Positions 8,764 through 18,800 of a DNA stretch of 64,000 bases are shown piece after piece. Position numbers and translations under genes: made by a program. The stretch's first letter is position 1; each line of letters opens with the position of its first letter. The notes beneath the pieces are model-generated. The model worked only from the letters and a program-made list of their open reading frames with translations, did no database searches and had not been told where the DNA came from. The DNA comes from CAWGAJ01 sp963820545 (GTDB taxonomy: Bacteria > Planctomycetota > Planctomycetia > Pirellulales > Thermoguttaceae): positions 310,001-374,000 of the forward strand of contig CAWGAJ010000002.1 of NCBI GenBank assembly GCA_963820545.1. The letters run 5' to 3'.

Positions 8764-10128
8764 TTAAATAATGATCTCTTGTTCAGTGGCGCCCATGTTG
8801 GGCAATTCAACTGGTTCGATTTCTTTGCCATTATCGAAAAATATGCGATTGGGGGCCGTTTTTTTCCCCTCTTTAATAATCTTCTCCAGTCGTTCCAAGA
8901 CCGCAATATAAGTGTCGTTTGGGTCAACCGCGGCGACGGCCCCGCTAAAAGTTATCTGAATCGGCAGACCTTTGTGCAGAAAAACGGTCCTTTCCAGCGA
9001 CTGCCGCCAAAACTCGGCTTTTTTCATGGCCGCATGGAAACCGACATCGAGCAGCACGGCCAGAAATTGCTGTCCCGCGTAGCGTCCCACCACGTCGTGC
9101 GTGCCGATATTGGTTTGTATGAACATGCCCAGTTGACAGAGAATCAGGTCGCCTGCAACCGGGCCGAATTTATCGTTCAGCGCACCGAACCTGTCGATAT
9201 CGAACAGCAGAGCCGTCATTTGCCGGGTTTGATGCAGACCTTGTTGCCACCAATCTGAGAGTTTGGTCTCCAGTCCGATGCGGTTGTGGAGCTCGGTAAT
9301 TGCGTCGAGCAACAATCGCTTTTCAATCTTATCCAATCGATTTTCATATCGGGCAATGGCCAGGAATGCTATTTCATGATCGTCGCGGAGTTTATCGCGG
9401 GCCACGCGTAGATTCCTGATTTCCTCGAGCAAACGCTGACTGGCCGCCTCCAGATCGGTGTGAAAATCCATATACTCAAGGTTGCTGAGCGTGGTTTCGA
9501 CCTGGGCCGCCTGTTCGAGGTTGGCCATTTCGATTTCCTTGCCCAGCGCGCTCAGCTCGCCTAACTCGCCGATCCGGTTACGAAATGTCTCTGCCGCTTC
9601 GCTTTGTTCCGCCAAATACGCAATACAATCTTCGCGCAGCAGCCCAAGACAGGTCTCCACCGTGTCAGGATCGCAGTGGCCTTGGCATGCCCGCAATCTG
9701 GTGTCGATCTCGCTCGCTCGCATACTGCTTTTCATCATGGCGATGTTGAGACGGAGAATCGACGTTTCAACGTATTTCTCATCAAGATCCCATTTTTCCG
9801 CCGGGCCGGAGATAAGCGATTCGCCGGCATGGTCGTGATGAGCTTCACTATCGAGTTCCCAGGTCGCGCCGTCGGTAAGTTTATCCTCCCGGCCTACAGT
9901 CGGCATCTCTTGCTCTGAGTCCGACAATGCCTCTCCGATGGTGCCCGTAGTCGGATTATGGTATGCAACTAAAGGCGGAGTGGTAGATTCCGTTACTATT
10001 CGCGTGTGTTTTCCACACAATATGTTCCACGTCTCATGAAGTCCGCCCGGTCCATACCCCAAGTACATTGCCAAGGCAAAGCCCAGGCATATATTTAGCA
10101 CCGCGATTATAAACGTTAATACTACCAC
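8764..10128 (-). CDS. Membrane-anchored GGDEF-fold protein with degenerate active site
   Basis: 454 residues, GTG start. One N-terminal membrane segment (about 2-24), an acidic linker, a long helical and probably coiled-coil middle (about 115-285), then a GGDEF-type domain (about 290-435). The metal-binding loop FDIDRFGALNDKFG is kept, but the signature GGDEF is AGQQF at 351-355, losing the Asp/Glu pair needed for cyclic-di-GMP synthesis. The upstream RxxD inhibitory site is also not obvious. I therefore predict no cyclase activity. The fold may act as a GTP sensor or protein-binding module, as known for other degenerate GGDEF domains. Transcribed away from the FixJ-like gene at 10508. Confidence 0.82.
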   Translation of the reverse strand: MVVLTFIIAVLNICLGFALAMYLGYGPGGLHETWNILCGKHTRIVTESTTPPLVAYHNPTTGTIGEALSDSEQEMPTVGREDKLTDGATWELDSEAHHDHAGESLISGPAEKWDLDEKYVETSILRLNIAMMKSSMRASEIDTRLRACQGHCDPDTVETCLGLLREDCIAYLAEQSEAAETFRNRIGELGELSALGKEIEMANLEQAAQVETTLSNLEYMDFHTDLEAASQRLLEEIRNLRVARDKLRDDHEIAFLAIARYENRLDKIEKRLLLDAITELHNRIGLETKLSDWWQQGLHQTRQMTALLFDIDRFGALNDKFGPVAGDLILCQLGMFIQTNIGTHDVVGRYAGQQFLAVLLDVGFHAAMKKAEFWRQSLERTVFLHKGLPIQITFSGAVAAVDPNDTYIAVLERLEKIIKEGKKTAPNRIFFDNGKEIEPVELPNMGATEQEIII

Positions 10129-10507
10129 GACCCGACACTGCCGATGTAACAGGGCTAACTGGCAAATCTATTATAGGTCGTAAAAAGAAGGCGGCAGTCC
10201 GTCCCCAAGGTCTCAAAATTCCTTATTAGAATCCATACAACACTCGGGTTCGGGTGGATAGCAGAAATATCCGCGCGTTTTTTCTGGCTTTACACTTTTT
10301 ATCTACAATGGCGTTCTCCGATTATGGAAAATAGGGGGCTTTGCCGAAACTTTATGGAGATAATAGAGAAACATAATCACAGGGGCACAAATGGCCTGGT
10401 ACTAAAACCACATTATATAACGGGGTTTAATCCACACTCCTCCATTATGAGCAATAGCCAGAGGAGTCCTGGATTGCGGGCAGTGAGAATTTCAGACGAG
10501 CAAGCAA
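10129..10507. other. Divergent promoter region, no gene seen
   Basis: 379 bases between divergently read signalling genes. It must hold both promoters, but I could not pick convincing -35/-10 pairs. A 74-codon open frame here lacks coding character. Confidence 0.4.
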
Positions 10508-11152
10508 ATGGATCCTGCCCAAGGAACCCTTTTTGCCATCGACAATGACCCGACGGCCCGGAGGGCTTTGACTGCCTCGGCCTCATCGTTGGGGATCAAG
10601 TGCGAGCTTTTTTCTACTGCCGAGGAATTCCTTGATTATTATGATCCCGCGCTGGCAGGCTGTGTTTTAGTTAATCTGCGTTTGCCAGGCATGGATGGCC
10701 TGCAATTGCATGAGCATCTGGCGGCTTTGGGTAGTATTCTCCCGGTAATTCTGCTTAGTGCTGCTGCGGATGTATCCTTGGTGGTACGCGCCATGAAGCA
10801 GGGGGCCCTGGCCTTTCTACAGATACCATACCAGGAGCCTGAATTGATTGATACGATCCGCAAGGCTCTCGACCTTAACGCCCGCGTGCGGGAATCACTG
10901 GCCTTTCAAGCGGATGTGCAGCGGTGCCTGGAAACACTTACTCCCCGAGAGCATCATCTCATGGAGTTGGTCATTGCCGGCGTGCCTAATAAACGCATCG
11001 CCTATATTCTGGAACTAAGCCCACGCACCGTCGATCGCGTGCGCGCTAGCGTCTTCAGGAAAATGCGCGTTAAATCCGCGGTGGAGCTGGCAAATATTGT
11101 TGTTAAAAGCCAAATATCTGTCATGCAGCCCGTGAATTTACAGTTCCAATAG
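10508..11152 (+). CDS. FixJ/NarL-type regulator with pseudo-receiver domain
   Basis: 214 residues: receiver-like domain (1-120) and a LuxR-type DNA-binding domain (about 140-205; LTPREHHLMELVIAG, SPRTVDRVRASVFRKM). The receiver has lost its phosphorylation chemistry. The usual acceptor Asp is Asn56 (VLVNLRLPGMDG), one acidic-pocket residue is Asn (IDNDP), and the conserved Lys before Pro is Ile106 (LQIPY). It therefore cannot be phosphorylated in the normal way and probably binds DNA constitutively or responds to protein or ligand contact. No kinase gene adjoins it. The ATG at 10508 has only a weak ribosome-binding site. No frame defect. Confidence 0.9.
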   Translation: MDPAQGTLFAIDNDPTARRALTASASSLGIKCELFSTAEEFLDYYDPALAGCVLVNLRLPGMDGLQLHEHLAALGSILPVILLSAAADVSLVVRAMKQGALAFLQIPYQEPELIDTIRKALDLNARVRESLAFQADVQRCLETLTPREHHLMELVIAGVPNKRIAYILELSPRTVDRVRASVFRKMRVKSAVELANIVVKSQISVMQPVNLQFQ

Positions 11153-11622
11153 TTTCTCAGCCGGTGGCAATCGTTACATTCGGTACATATAGTTCTGGCA
11201 TAATTCTATTTTTTATCATTCTCTTCACAAAAGTCTGGCCGGCAAGCGGGCTGAAAATCCCCGCCAGGTAGGGGCTATTTGTGCCCTTAGACAAGATGAT
11301 ACATACATTTTCTGCACTATACGCTACGCCCTATCTTATTTTATGGCTTTCTGACAGCCGTCGATTAACCGGTTGCCGTGTCCCGCGGCAATTCTTTTCG
11401 GAATAGTTGCGAAAACAGCGATGGCGTAAAAACGCCATCTCTCTGGTAATGACCGCAACCTATACATAAACAACGACTGTTTGGGTGGTTTTTTTTAGCC
11501 CTTACAACGGTCCGATCGAGGGGAAACGCGGCCGGAATCCCCCTGCCGACTTATGCCGCAAATGAGAATAACTACTAGATACGTTATCAACGAAGTTTCT
11601 TTCTCGTGAGTAGGAAAAATAT
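11153..11622. other. Gap upstream of the chemotaxis-like cluster
   Basis: 470 bases without a plausible gene, with T-rich tracts near 11480-11500. It presumably carries the promoter of the che-like operon; I see no reliable consensus. Confidence 0.4.
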
Positions 11623-11988
11623 ATGGTGCCAAGCGTACTCGTGGCGGACGACTCTGGTACTATGCGGAAAATCATTATTCGCTCCCTGCAGATGCTGGGC
11701 ATCCAGAACAGCGCTGAAGCAAAGGACGGCGACGAAGCGATATCCATATTCAAGCAAGGCGGCATCAACTTAGTATTGACCGATTGGAACATGCCGGGCA
11801 AGTCCGGCCTGGAAGTAATTCGCGAAATCCGCGCCCAAGACAAAGACGTCCCCATCATTATGGTCACGACCGAGGCGGAGAAACGGCGGGTCTTGGAAAC
11901 GATTGAAGTTGGCGTATCAGACTACATCATTAAACCCTTCGAAGTCGAAGTGCTTCGGGATAAATTGAGAAAGTTCATCGAAATCTAA
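11623..11988 (+). CDS. cheY: CheY-like single-domain response regulator
   Basis: 121 residues, a complete receiver domain with no output domain. Visible residues: acidic pair ADDSGTMR, phospho-acceptor Asp in VLTDWNMPGKSG, Thr in MVTTEAE and Lys in IIKPFE, so it should be phosphorylated normally. CheY proteins carry the signal to the flagellar motor or other targets. It opens a co-directional set (HPt, CheB, CheR, CBS, CheX) running to 15826. No flagellar or pilus gene is in the window, so the output may not be a motor. Confidence 0.92.
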   Translation: MVPSVLVADDSGTMRKIIIRSLQMLGIQNSAEAKDGDEAISIFKQGGINLVLTDWNMPGKSGLEVIREIRAQDKDVPIIMVTTEAEKRRVLETIEVGVSDYIIKPFEVEVLRDKLRKFIEI

Positions 11989-12106
11989 TTTTCTTGAGCA
12001 GGAACGACGTCATTGGTATCGCAGAACCTTTCCACCCGCATCTTCCTGCCGGGGAAATAATCAGGCCCTAAATGCAACGTATTGCTGAATCCGGCGAGGT
12101 GAAAGA

Positions 12107-12599
12107 ATGCCTTTAGACAATGACCAGATTATCGCCGAATTTGTGGTGGAGTCGCGTGAACACCTGGCGCACATCGAGAATCAACTCCTGGCCATCGAAA
12201 CGGCGGGAGCAAATATCGACGTTGAATTAGTCAACCAGGTTTTTCGCGGTTCATTCGATCAAGGGAGCGGCGGGATTTTTCGGCTTCACGATCCTCGGCC
12301 AGCTCGCCCATGACTTGGAAAATGTGCTGAACCTGATCCGCAACCGCCAACTCGTTCCCGACGCCGCAGCCACCAATGTGATGTTACGAGCGGCCGACGC
12401 CTTGCGGAAGATGCTCGATAACATCGAACATTCCAACGAGGCCAACATCCAGGAACACCTGACCGCCCTGCAACGGATCATTGCCGGTGACAAGTCAACG
12501 CAAACCGCCCAAGGCGCGGTGCAAACACAAACCGCTGGAGTGGAATTGTCCCAGTTGGCCGAAGAACTGCAAACCCTGGTCAATCAGTTCCAAGTATAG
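12107..12599 (+). CDS. Stand-alone HPt domain protein (CheA P1-like)
   Basis: The reconstructed product is about 164 residues and is essentially only an HPt domain. The sequence breaks at 12245-12252, where GCGCG appears to have lost two bases. Restored, it reads VFRAVHSIKGAAGFFGF, the classic histidine phosphotransfer motif of CheA, with the His codon at 12252-12254, followed by the HPt helix GQLAHDLENVLNLIR. The C-terminal half (about 95-164) is helical with no recognisable domain. A stop at 12599 leaves no room for dimerisation, kinase or CheW-like domains, so it can relay phosphate but not start it. It lies where cheA would be in a chemotaxis operon, between cheY and cheB. Confidence 0.82.
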
Positions 12600-12636
12600 C
12601 CACTGGTTTGGGGAGAATTTTACATACTAAAAAATC

Positions 12637-12676
12637 ATGCTCCTTGGCCGGTCCAGACAAACCGGCCAAGGAGCAT
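12637..12676. repeat. Perfect 16-bp hairpin between HPt gene and cheB
   Basis: Arms 12637-12652 (ATGCTCCTTGGCCGGT) and 12661-12676 are exact complements around an 8-base loop. No T-run follows, so it is not a standard terminator. It may partly terminate, protect or process the transcript, or be a mobile palindrome. Confidence 0.7.
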
Positions 12677-12716
12677 ACTCTATGAAAAACTAGCCATCCA
12701 TTGTCATTCTCCACAA

Positions 12717-13835
12717 ATGAAAACAGAAACTCCCATCCGCGTACTGGTCGTGGACGATTCGGTTGTTTACCGTAAAATCGTCCGCGACATTCTCCTCGAT
12801 TTACCGGGAGTGGAAGTGGTCGGCACGGCCGCCAACGGCAAGATCGCCCTGCAAAAAATCGAACAACTCCGCCCCGATCTACTGACCCTCGATTTGGAGA
12901 TGCCCGAGATGGACGGGCTGGAAGTACTCCGGCAAATTAAACGGGCGGCCAACGATGTAGGCGTAATCATGCTCAGCGGGGCCACAACGCAGGGGGCAAA
13001 AGCCACCATGGTTGCCTTGGAACTGGGTGCGTTCGACTTCATTCCCAAGCCCGCCAGCGGCACGCTGGAAGAGCATATCGAAACGCTCCGCCATAATCTT
13101 CACACCAGAATCATGGCTTTTGCCTGCACCAAGCAAGTTCATACCATATTACACTCTGCCGCGCTAACTTCGTCTCAGCCTGCCGCTGCGTCGCCTGCTT
13201 ATAAAAAAACTGAAATCCCGGCGCACATCTATAACGCCAAAAACAGGAGCACCGCTCGGCCGGAGGTCGTGGCGGTGGGTATTTCCACTGGCGGACCTCC
13301 CGCGTTGATTCACATGCTGCCACGACTGCCGGCCGACTTGGGCGTACCCATGCTGATTGTGCAACACATGCCGCCCGTGTTCACTAAGTCGTTGGCCGAT
13401 GACCTCAACCGCCGCTGCGCCTTGACCGTTAGCGAAGCCAACCACGGTCAGCAGCTCATGCCCGGACACGTTCTTATTGCTCCCGGCGGAAAACAAATGA
13501 AAGTCGCCAAAGAGGACGAGCGGATCATCGTCCAAATCACCGACGATCCCCCGGAAAACAGTTGCCGGCCTTCGGTGGACTACTTATTTCGATCCGTTAC
13601 CGAAATCTATCAAGGAAACGCCATCGGCGTAATCATGACCGGAATGGGCAGCGACGGCGCCATGGGATGCCGGGAAATGAAACGACACGGCGCCGCGATC
13701 ATTGCCCAGGATGAGGCGAGTTGCGTGGTCTTTGGGATGCCCAAATGTCCGGTCGAGGAAGGCATTGCCGACGTGGTTGCTCCACTTGACTCCATTGCCG
13801 TGGAGATTGTCAGGCTGATCGGAAAAGGAGCATGA
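12717..13835 (+). CDS. cheB: Chemotaxis protein-glutamate methylesterase CheB
   Basis: 372 residues with the standard two domains. Receiver: VVDDS, phospho-acceptor D59 in LTLDLEMPEMDG, Lys in IPKPAS. Methylesterase: catalytic Ser190 in VGISTGGP, His217 in VQHMPP and Asp313 in TGMGSDGA, all present. CheB removes methyl groups from, or deamidates, receptor Glu/Gln residues when phosphorylated. The last four bases overlap the cheR start (ATGA), indicating translational coupling. A structured hairpin lies 40 bases upstream and no strong ribosome-binding site is seen before the ATG. As no receptor is in the window, its substrate is unknown. Confidence 0.96.
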   Translation: MKTETPIRVLVVDDSVVYRKIVRDILLDLPGVEVVGTAANGKIALQKIEQLRPDLLTLDLEMPEMDGLEVLRQIKRAANDVGVIMLSGATTQGAKATMVALELGAFDFIPKPASGTLEEHIETLRHNLHTRIMAFACTKQVHTILHSAALTSSQPAAASPAYKKTEIPAHIYNAKNRSTARPEVVAVGISTGGPPALIHMLPRLPADLGVPMLIVQHMPPVFTKSLADDLNRRCALTVSEANHGQQLMPGHVLIAPGGKQMKVAKEDERIIVQITDDPPENSCRPSVDYLFRSVTEIYQGNAIGVIMTGMGSDGAMGCREMKRHGAAIIAQDEASCVVFGMPKCPVEEGIADVVAPLDSIAVEIVRLIGKGA

Positions 13836-14689
13836 ATTTGCAAGTCATCGAGAACGAGATCCCGATTGTCGCCGCGCTTGTGAAAGAACTTTGTGGTATT
13901 GTCCTCGACGAGAGCAAAGGATACCTCATCGAAAACAGGCTCAGCGGACTGGCCGAGGTTGAGGGCTGCACAAGTTTCAGCGAGCTCTGCAAAAAAGCCC
14001 GCTGCTGCGGCGACAAAACGTTGCAAAGTCGCATCATTGACGCGATCACTACCCAGGAGACAATTTTTTTCCGCGATGGCTCTCCCTTTGAAGCCTTACA
14101 GAACAAGGTGATTCCGGATCTAATCGACGTCAGAGCCGGCTCCCTCTTTCCCAACCGCATCCGCATCTGGTCCGCGGCCTGCAGCACCGGTCAGGAAGTG
14201 TATAGCATCGCCATGACGCTTCAGGAGTGTCTCCCCGACATCTCTCAGTGGGATATCAGAATTCTGGGAACGGACATCTCCGACGCCGCCGTTAAACAAG
14301 CCAGCCTGGGACGATACGCCAATCACGAAATTCAACGCGGCATGAAGCCCAATTTACTGCATAAGTATTTCCAGGAAGGGCCGGACGGCTGGCGCGTTAA
14401 GGATGAACTTCGCTACCTGGTCGCCTTCCAGCGGCGCAACCTCCTTGATCCATTTACTGACCTGGGAACATTCGACATTATCTTCTGTCGCAACGTCGCC
14501 GTCTACTTTGACGCGAAAACAAAAAGCAGCCTGTTTCACTGTTTGCTAAAACAGTTAAGCGCCGACGGATACCTGTTTGTCGGTTCTTCTGAATCACTAT
14601 CGGACTTGGGAATACGATTTACGCCTTATCACCACTGCCGTGCCGTCTACTACCAACCAAACCAGCAGCCGGCAATGGCGATGGGCTAA
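13832..14689 (+). CDS. cheR: Chemotaxis protein methyltransferase CheR
   Basis: 285 residues. The N-terminal helical domain (about 1-75) is followed by the SAM-dependent methyltransferase domain: WSAACSTGQEVYSIAM (SAM loop, about 113-128), GTDISDAAVKQASLGRY, RNLLD, IIFCRNVAVYFD (usual CRNVLIYFD) and LFVGSSESL. It methylates receptor glutamates with S-adenosylmethionine, opposing CheB. Its ATG overlaps the cheB stop by four bases. Length and motifs are normal, with no TPR extension. Confidence 0.96.
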   Translation: MNLQVIENEIPIVAALVKELCGIVLDESKGYLIENRLSGLAEVEGCTSFSELCKKARCCGDKTLQSRIIDAITTQETIFFRDGSPFEALQNKVIPDLIDVRAGSLFPNRIRIWSAACSTGQEVYSIAMTLQECLPDISQWDIRILGTDISDAAVKQASLGRYANHEIQRGMKPNLLHKYFQEGPDGWRVKDELRYLVAFQRRNLLDPFTDLGTFDIIFCRNVAVYFDAKTKSSLFHCLLKQLSADGYLFVGSSESLSDLGIRFTPYHHCRAVYYQPNQQPAMAMG

Positions 14690-14714
14690 CAACTATTATT
14701 GAAAGGAGCATTAC

Positions 14715-15146
14715 ATGATCAAAGCTAAAGACGTCATGAATGCCAACGTGGTGACTGTCGATCCCGATGACACGATCGAAGACGTCATGTCTCTGATGAT
14801 CAGACTGGGGATCAGCGGTCTGCCGGTGGTCGATATGACCGGCCAATTGGTGGGCATCATTACCGAGTTTGACCTGCTGGACATAGTTTGGGACCCGAAC
14901 ACAAGTCATAACAAAGTATATCACTACATGACGCGAGACATCCGTACGGTTAACGAGGACGACGACCTTACTGCTATCGCGGAAATGTTCCAAACCTTGC
15001 CCATTCGCCGCCTGATGGTCATGCGCGATAAAAAAGTCGTGGGAATTCTCAGTCGTCGCGACCTGATCTGGTATGTGTTGAAGATCAGAGGCCAGTTGCC
15101 CGAACCACAGAGAGAAAATTATGAAAAATTCAGGCCTTTAAAGTAA
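14715..15146 (+). CDS. Two-CBS-domain protein
   Basis: 143 residues made of a tandem pair of CBS domains (KAKDVMNANVVTVDPDDTIED, then HYMTRDIRTVNEDDDLTAI, each ending in a 'GI-S-DL' strand). Pairs of CBS domains form a module that senses adenine nucleotides or related ligands. There is no attached enzyme or channel. A strong ribosome-binding site (GAAAGGAG) precedes the ATG, and the gene follows cheR by 25 bases, so it is likely co-transcribed. This may feed energy status into the che-like pathway; that is inference from position only. Confidence 0.88.
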   Translation: MIKAKDVMNANVVTVDPDDTIEDVMSLMIRLGISGLPVVDMTGQLVGIITEFDLLDIVWDPNTSHNKVYHYMTRDIRTVNEDDDLTAIAEMFQTLPIRRLMVMRDKKVVGILSRRDLIWYVLKIRGQLPEPQRENYEKFRPLK

Positions 15147-15370
15147 TTTAAGGCAATTTTCTCCAGCAGCCGCATGATTTTTCCACCTACAAGAGACAAA
15201 ATTTGTCCTAAAAGCCAGATCTTTGAAAAAAACTTGCTAATGGCACGGCATTTCCCTGCCCACATCTTCCAAATAGCCAAACGTATCCCTAAAATGAGCT
15301 ACCCCTAAAGAGCTACAGCGGAAAATGACGATTGTGATTACGTGCCTTAAGCAAATGCACGAGGTTTACT

Positions 15371-15826
15371 ATGAAGGTTGAATATATAAACCCCTTTCTC
15401 ACCGCGGCAATATCGGTGTTCAACACCATGCTTGGGACCACGCTGATTCGCGAGGAACCATTCCTAAAAAACGGCACTCAACCCAACCATGAAGTCAGCG
15501 GCATGATCGGCCTTTCCGGCAAGGCCAAGGGCATGGTGGTGCTCAGTCTTAGTCGGGAAGCCGCGCTCGGCGCCGCCGGCGCAATGCTCGGTGAACGGCC
15601 CAAGGAGATCAATGCCGACGTTGCCGATGCTGTGGGTGAACTGACAAACATGATCGCCGGGGCCGCCAAGGCGCAACTCGAACACTTGCAATTGAGCGTG
15701 AGCCTGCCTTCTGTCATTACCGGCAAGACGCACTGTATTGAATTCCCCAAAAACACCCAGCCGATATGTATCCCCTTCAACTGTGAGTGGGGCGCCGTAA
15801 CCGTGGAAGTCGGCCTCGTCGAGTAA
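15371..15826 (+). CDS. cheX: CheX-type CheY-P phosphatase
   Basis: 151 residues matching CheX: an N-terminal helix MKVEYINPFLTAAISVFNTM, the strand GMIGLSGKAKGMVVLS, and the catalytic ExxN pair E90/N93 in AVGELTNMIAGAAK. CheX removes phosphate from CheY-P, and a single ExxN site with this length favours CheX over CheC. A GAGG ribosome-binding site precedes the ATG. It lies 224 bases after the CBS gene in the same direction and closes the cluster. The following genes converge on it from the minus strand. Confidence 0.88.
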   Translation: MKVEYINPFLTAAISVFNTMLGTTLIREEPFLKNGTQPNHEVSGMIGLSGKAKGMVVLSLSREAALGAAGAMLGERPKEINADVADAVGELTNMIAGAAKAQLEHLQLSVSLPSVITGKTHCIEFPKNTQPICIPFNCEWGAVTVEVGLVE

Positions 15827-15858
15827 GATGCCCCAGTTCCCAGCGAAAGTGCTGGTGT

Positions 15859-18800
15859 TTACTTGTGGTCTGGCTGTTTTTGCAGTGCCAGGTAACCCAC
15901 GGCGATAAGTAGACAGGTTAACAGCATATTCGCGATCAATCCGCCGATCACTGCGATTGCCAGTGGTTGCTGCATCTGTGCGCCGGGACCAAGGCCCATC
16001 GCCAAGGGGACCAATCCGAAGATCGTGCACAGGCTGATCATGAGGATCGGGCGGAATCGCCTTCGGCCGGCGTGGATCAAGGCCTCATTCAATGGCAATC
16101 CGTCTTTTCGCAACTGGCCGATGTACTCGATCAGGATAATGCCGTTTTTCACATCCAGCCCGATCAGCAGAATTGCGCCCATAAACGACGAAACGTTCAG
16201 CGGCGTTCCGGTGATCCACAAGGCAAATATCGCACTGCCCAGCGATACCGGCTGGGCCAGGAATATCAGTAGCGGTAAAGTCAGACTGCGGAATTGAAAA
16301 CCCAACAGCAGAAACACAATCGCGGCGGCCACGATCAGGACCGTCAACAGGCTGGCGAACGATTCTTGTTGCGAGCGGTAGTTGCCCGCCAGTTCCCAGC
16401 GATAACCGGACGGGAATTTGATTTTGGCCAATTGCCCTTGCAATTCGCGATTCACTCGGCCCAAGTCCCAATCGCCCAACTCGGCCGAGACCGTGATTAC
16501 CGGCTGTTGATTCTCCCGCCATAGTTCGTTGGGGCTGCGCACGCGCTCGATTGTAGCAAGTTGCGCCAGCGTTACAAAATTATTACCCGGCTGCGTTGTT
16601 GCCGTTGTTCCCGTGGATGATGCATCCGATCCAGTCTGCGAGGAGGCCAGGCTGATGGGCAGGCGCGATAAGCGGTCGAGATCGAAGCGGACGGCGTCGG
16701 GATAGCGAACCCGGATGTTCATCAGGCGATCTTGCTGGGGCAGCGTGCTGGCCACTTGGCCGTAGAGGGCCGCGTTTAGTTGCGTTTCCACGTCCTGGGC
16801 CGACAGCCCAACCCGGGCGGTTTGCACGCTGTCGGGCCGGATGACGATGTCGGGATTGCCCAGCAGTACGTTCGTATTCACATCGGCTACTTTTTTCTCC
16901 TGCTTCCCATTGTTCGAGAATCTTGCCGACCTGCTCGGCCAGGTTGCGCAGCATGGCCAAGATCGGGCCCAAAGATTTTTACTTCGACCGGGCTTTTTAC
17001 CCCGCTAAGGTCGTTGATTTGATCTTGCACCAGCGGCACGAATTCCACCGTGGCCAGCTCGGGCACTTCGCGGGCGAGTTGTTCGCGCAGCACGTCGAAC
17101 AATTCCTCCATCGAGCGTCGTTGTCCCGGCGGCTTGAGGCTGATAAGGATGTCGCCGGTGAAAGGCTCGGTGGCAAAAAATCCCAATTCCGCGCCCGTTC
17201 GCCGCAGGTATCCGGCCACGTCGGGCGTGTTTCGCAGGATGGTTTCCACGCGTTGCAGAACCTTATCGGTTTGCGCAAGCGACGTGCCCACGGGCATCCA
17301 ATAGTCGAGCACAAACGCCCCTTCATCCATTGCGGGCATGAAGCCCGTCTGGACGTGATTAAACAGCCACCAACCCGGCACTACGGCCAATAGCGCCAGG
17401 GCGATCGTCGATCGCGGAAATCTTAGCCCGATCCTCAGCAGGCCCTCGTAGCCGTTGACCAATTTGTCATAGATGGGGCCGGTCGAAGGCATTCGCCGGC
17501 GGGCCAAGTATCGCGCAGCCAGAACCGGTACCAGAGTGAGACTTACGACCATCGATACCAAGAGCGCTATCGACAGTGCAATGCTCAAGGACTGGAAGAA
17601 CTGCCCCACCACCCCGCGCACGAACGCCAAGGGCACGAACACAAGGATTGTCGTCAAAGTCGAGCCGATTACTGCCCCGCTGATTTCGCGGCTTGCCCGG
17701 GCAATGGCCCCGTCGCCGGTTTGGCCTTCGGCCAGGTGCCGCGCGATGTTTTCCACCACGACCACCGAGTCGTCGATAATCAGACCGATCGCCACGGCAA
17801 GGCCGCCTAAAGACATCAAGTTGAGCGTGTCGCCGGTCAATCGTAAAAACAGGAAACTAATGATCAGACTCAAGCGGGATGGCCAGCGAAGCCAGCAAGG
17901 TGGCCCGCAGACTCTTGAGAAACAACAACAGAATCATCACGCTGAACATGCCGCCGATGAAGATCGCATCGCGCACGTTGTCGATCGCCGTGCGCACCAG
18001 CAAGCCTTGGTCGTAAACAGGCATGATTTCCACGCCGGGAGGAGCCGATTTGCGGGCGTCGTCCAGCACTTGCCGCAAATCGCGTGAGATGTTTAGCGCG
18101 TTGCCGCCCAGCCGGCGAAATACGGTTATCGCCACCGACTCCTTGCCGTTGGAACTAATGGCCACGGTGCGGTCGGCGTGTGAAATACTTACCCGTCCCA
18201 GATCGCGCAGTCGAATTGCCTGGCCGTTTTTTTCGGCAATCACGCGATCTTCCAAATCCATAGGATCGAGCGATTGCGTGTTGGTCAGCACCTGGTATTG
18301 CAAGGTTCCGCGATCCAGCCGGCCCACGGCCTTCATGCGGTGTTCCCTGCCCAGGCGGTCGGCAACCTCGGCGATGGAGATTCCGGCGGCGACCAATCGC
18401 TCGGGCTCGACCTCCACGAGAATTTCGCGGATGTCGCCGCCCAGCACCGTCACGTAAGACACGTCTTCGATGCGGCTGATGCGGGGCCGCAGATCGTAAT
18501 AGGCGTAGTCGTACAGCGCGGCGGGATCGCGGCCGCCGGTCACCACGAAGGAAATGATGGGGAAGATCGAGGGCGTTTGCCGCTCGACAATAGTGCTGGT
18601 TCCGGGCGGAAGTTGCGATTCGACCTCGGCCATGCGGGCGCGAACGTCGTTGGTGGCCTGAACCATGTCGGTGCCGGGCACGAAGTCGATTTCAATTTCC
18701 GCCGCTCCGCGCACCGATTTCGAGCGCACGCGATTTACGCCCAAGACCACATTGACCGCCTCCTCGATCGGCCGGGTGATCGCAATTTCCACGTCCTTGA

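Noticed and set aside
10324..10548. Small plus-strand ORF before the FixJ-like gene
   Set aside because: Overlaps the start of a well-supported gene and has no coding character.
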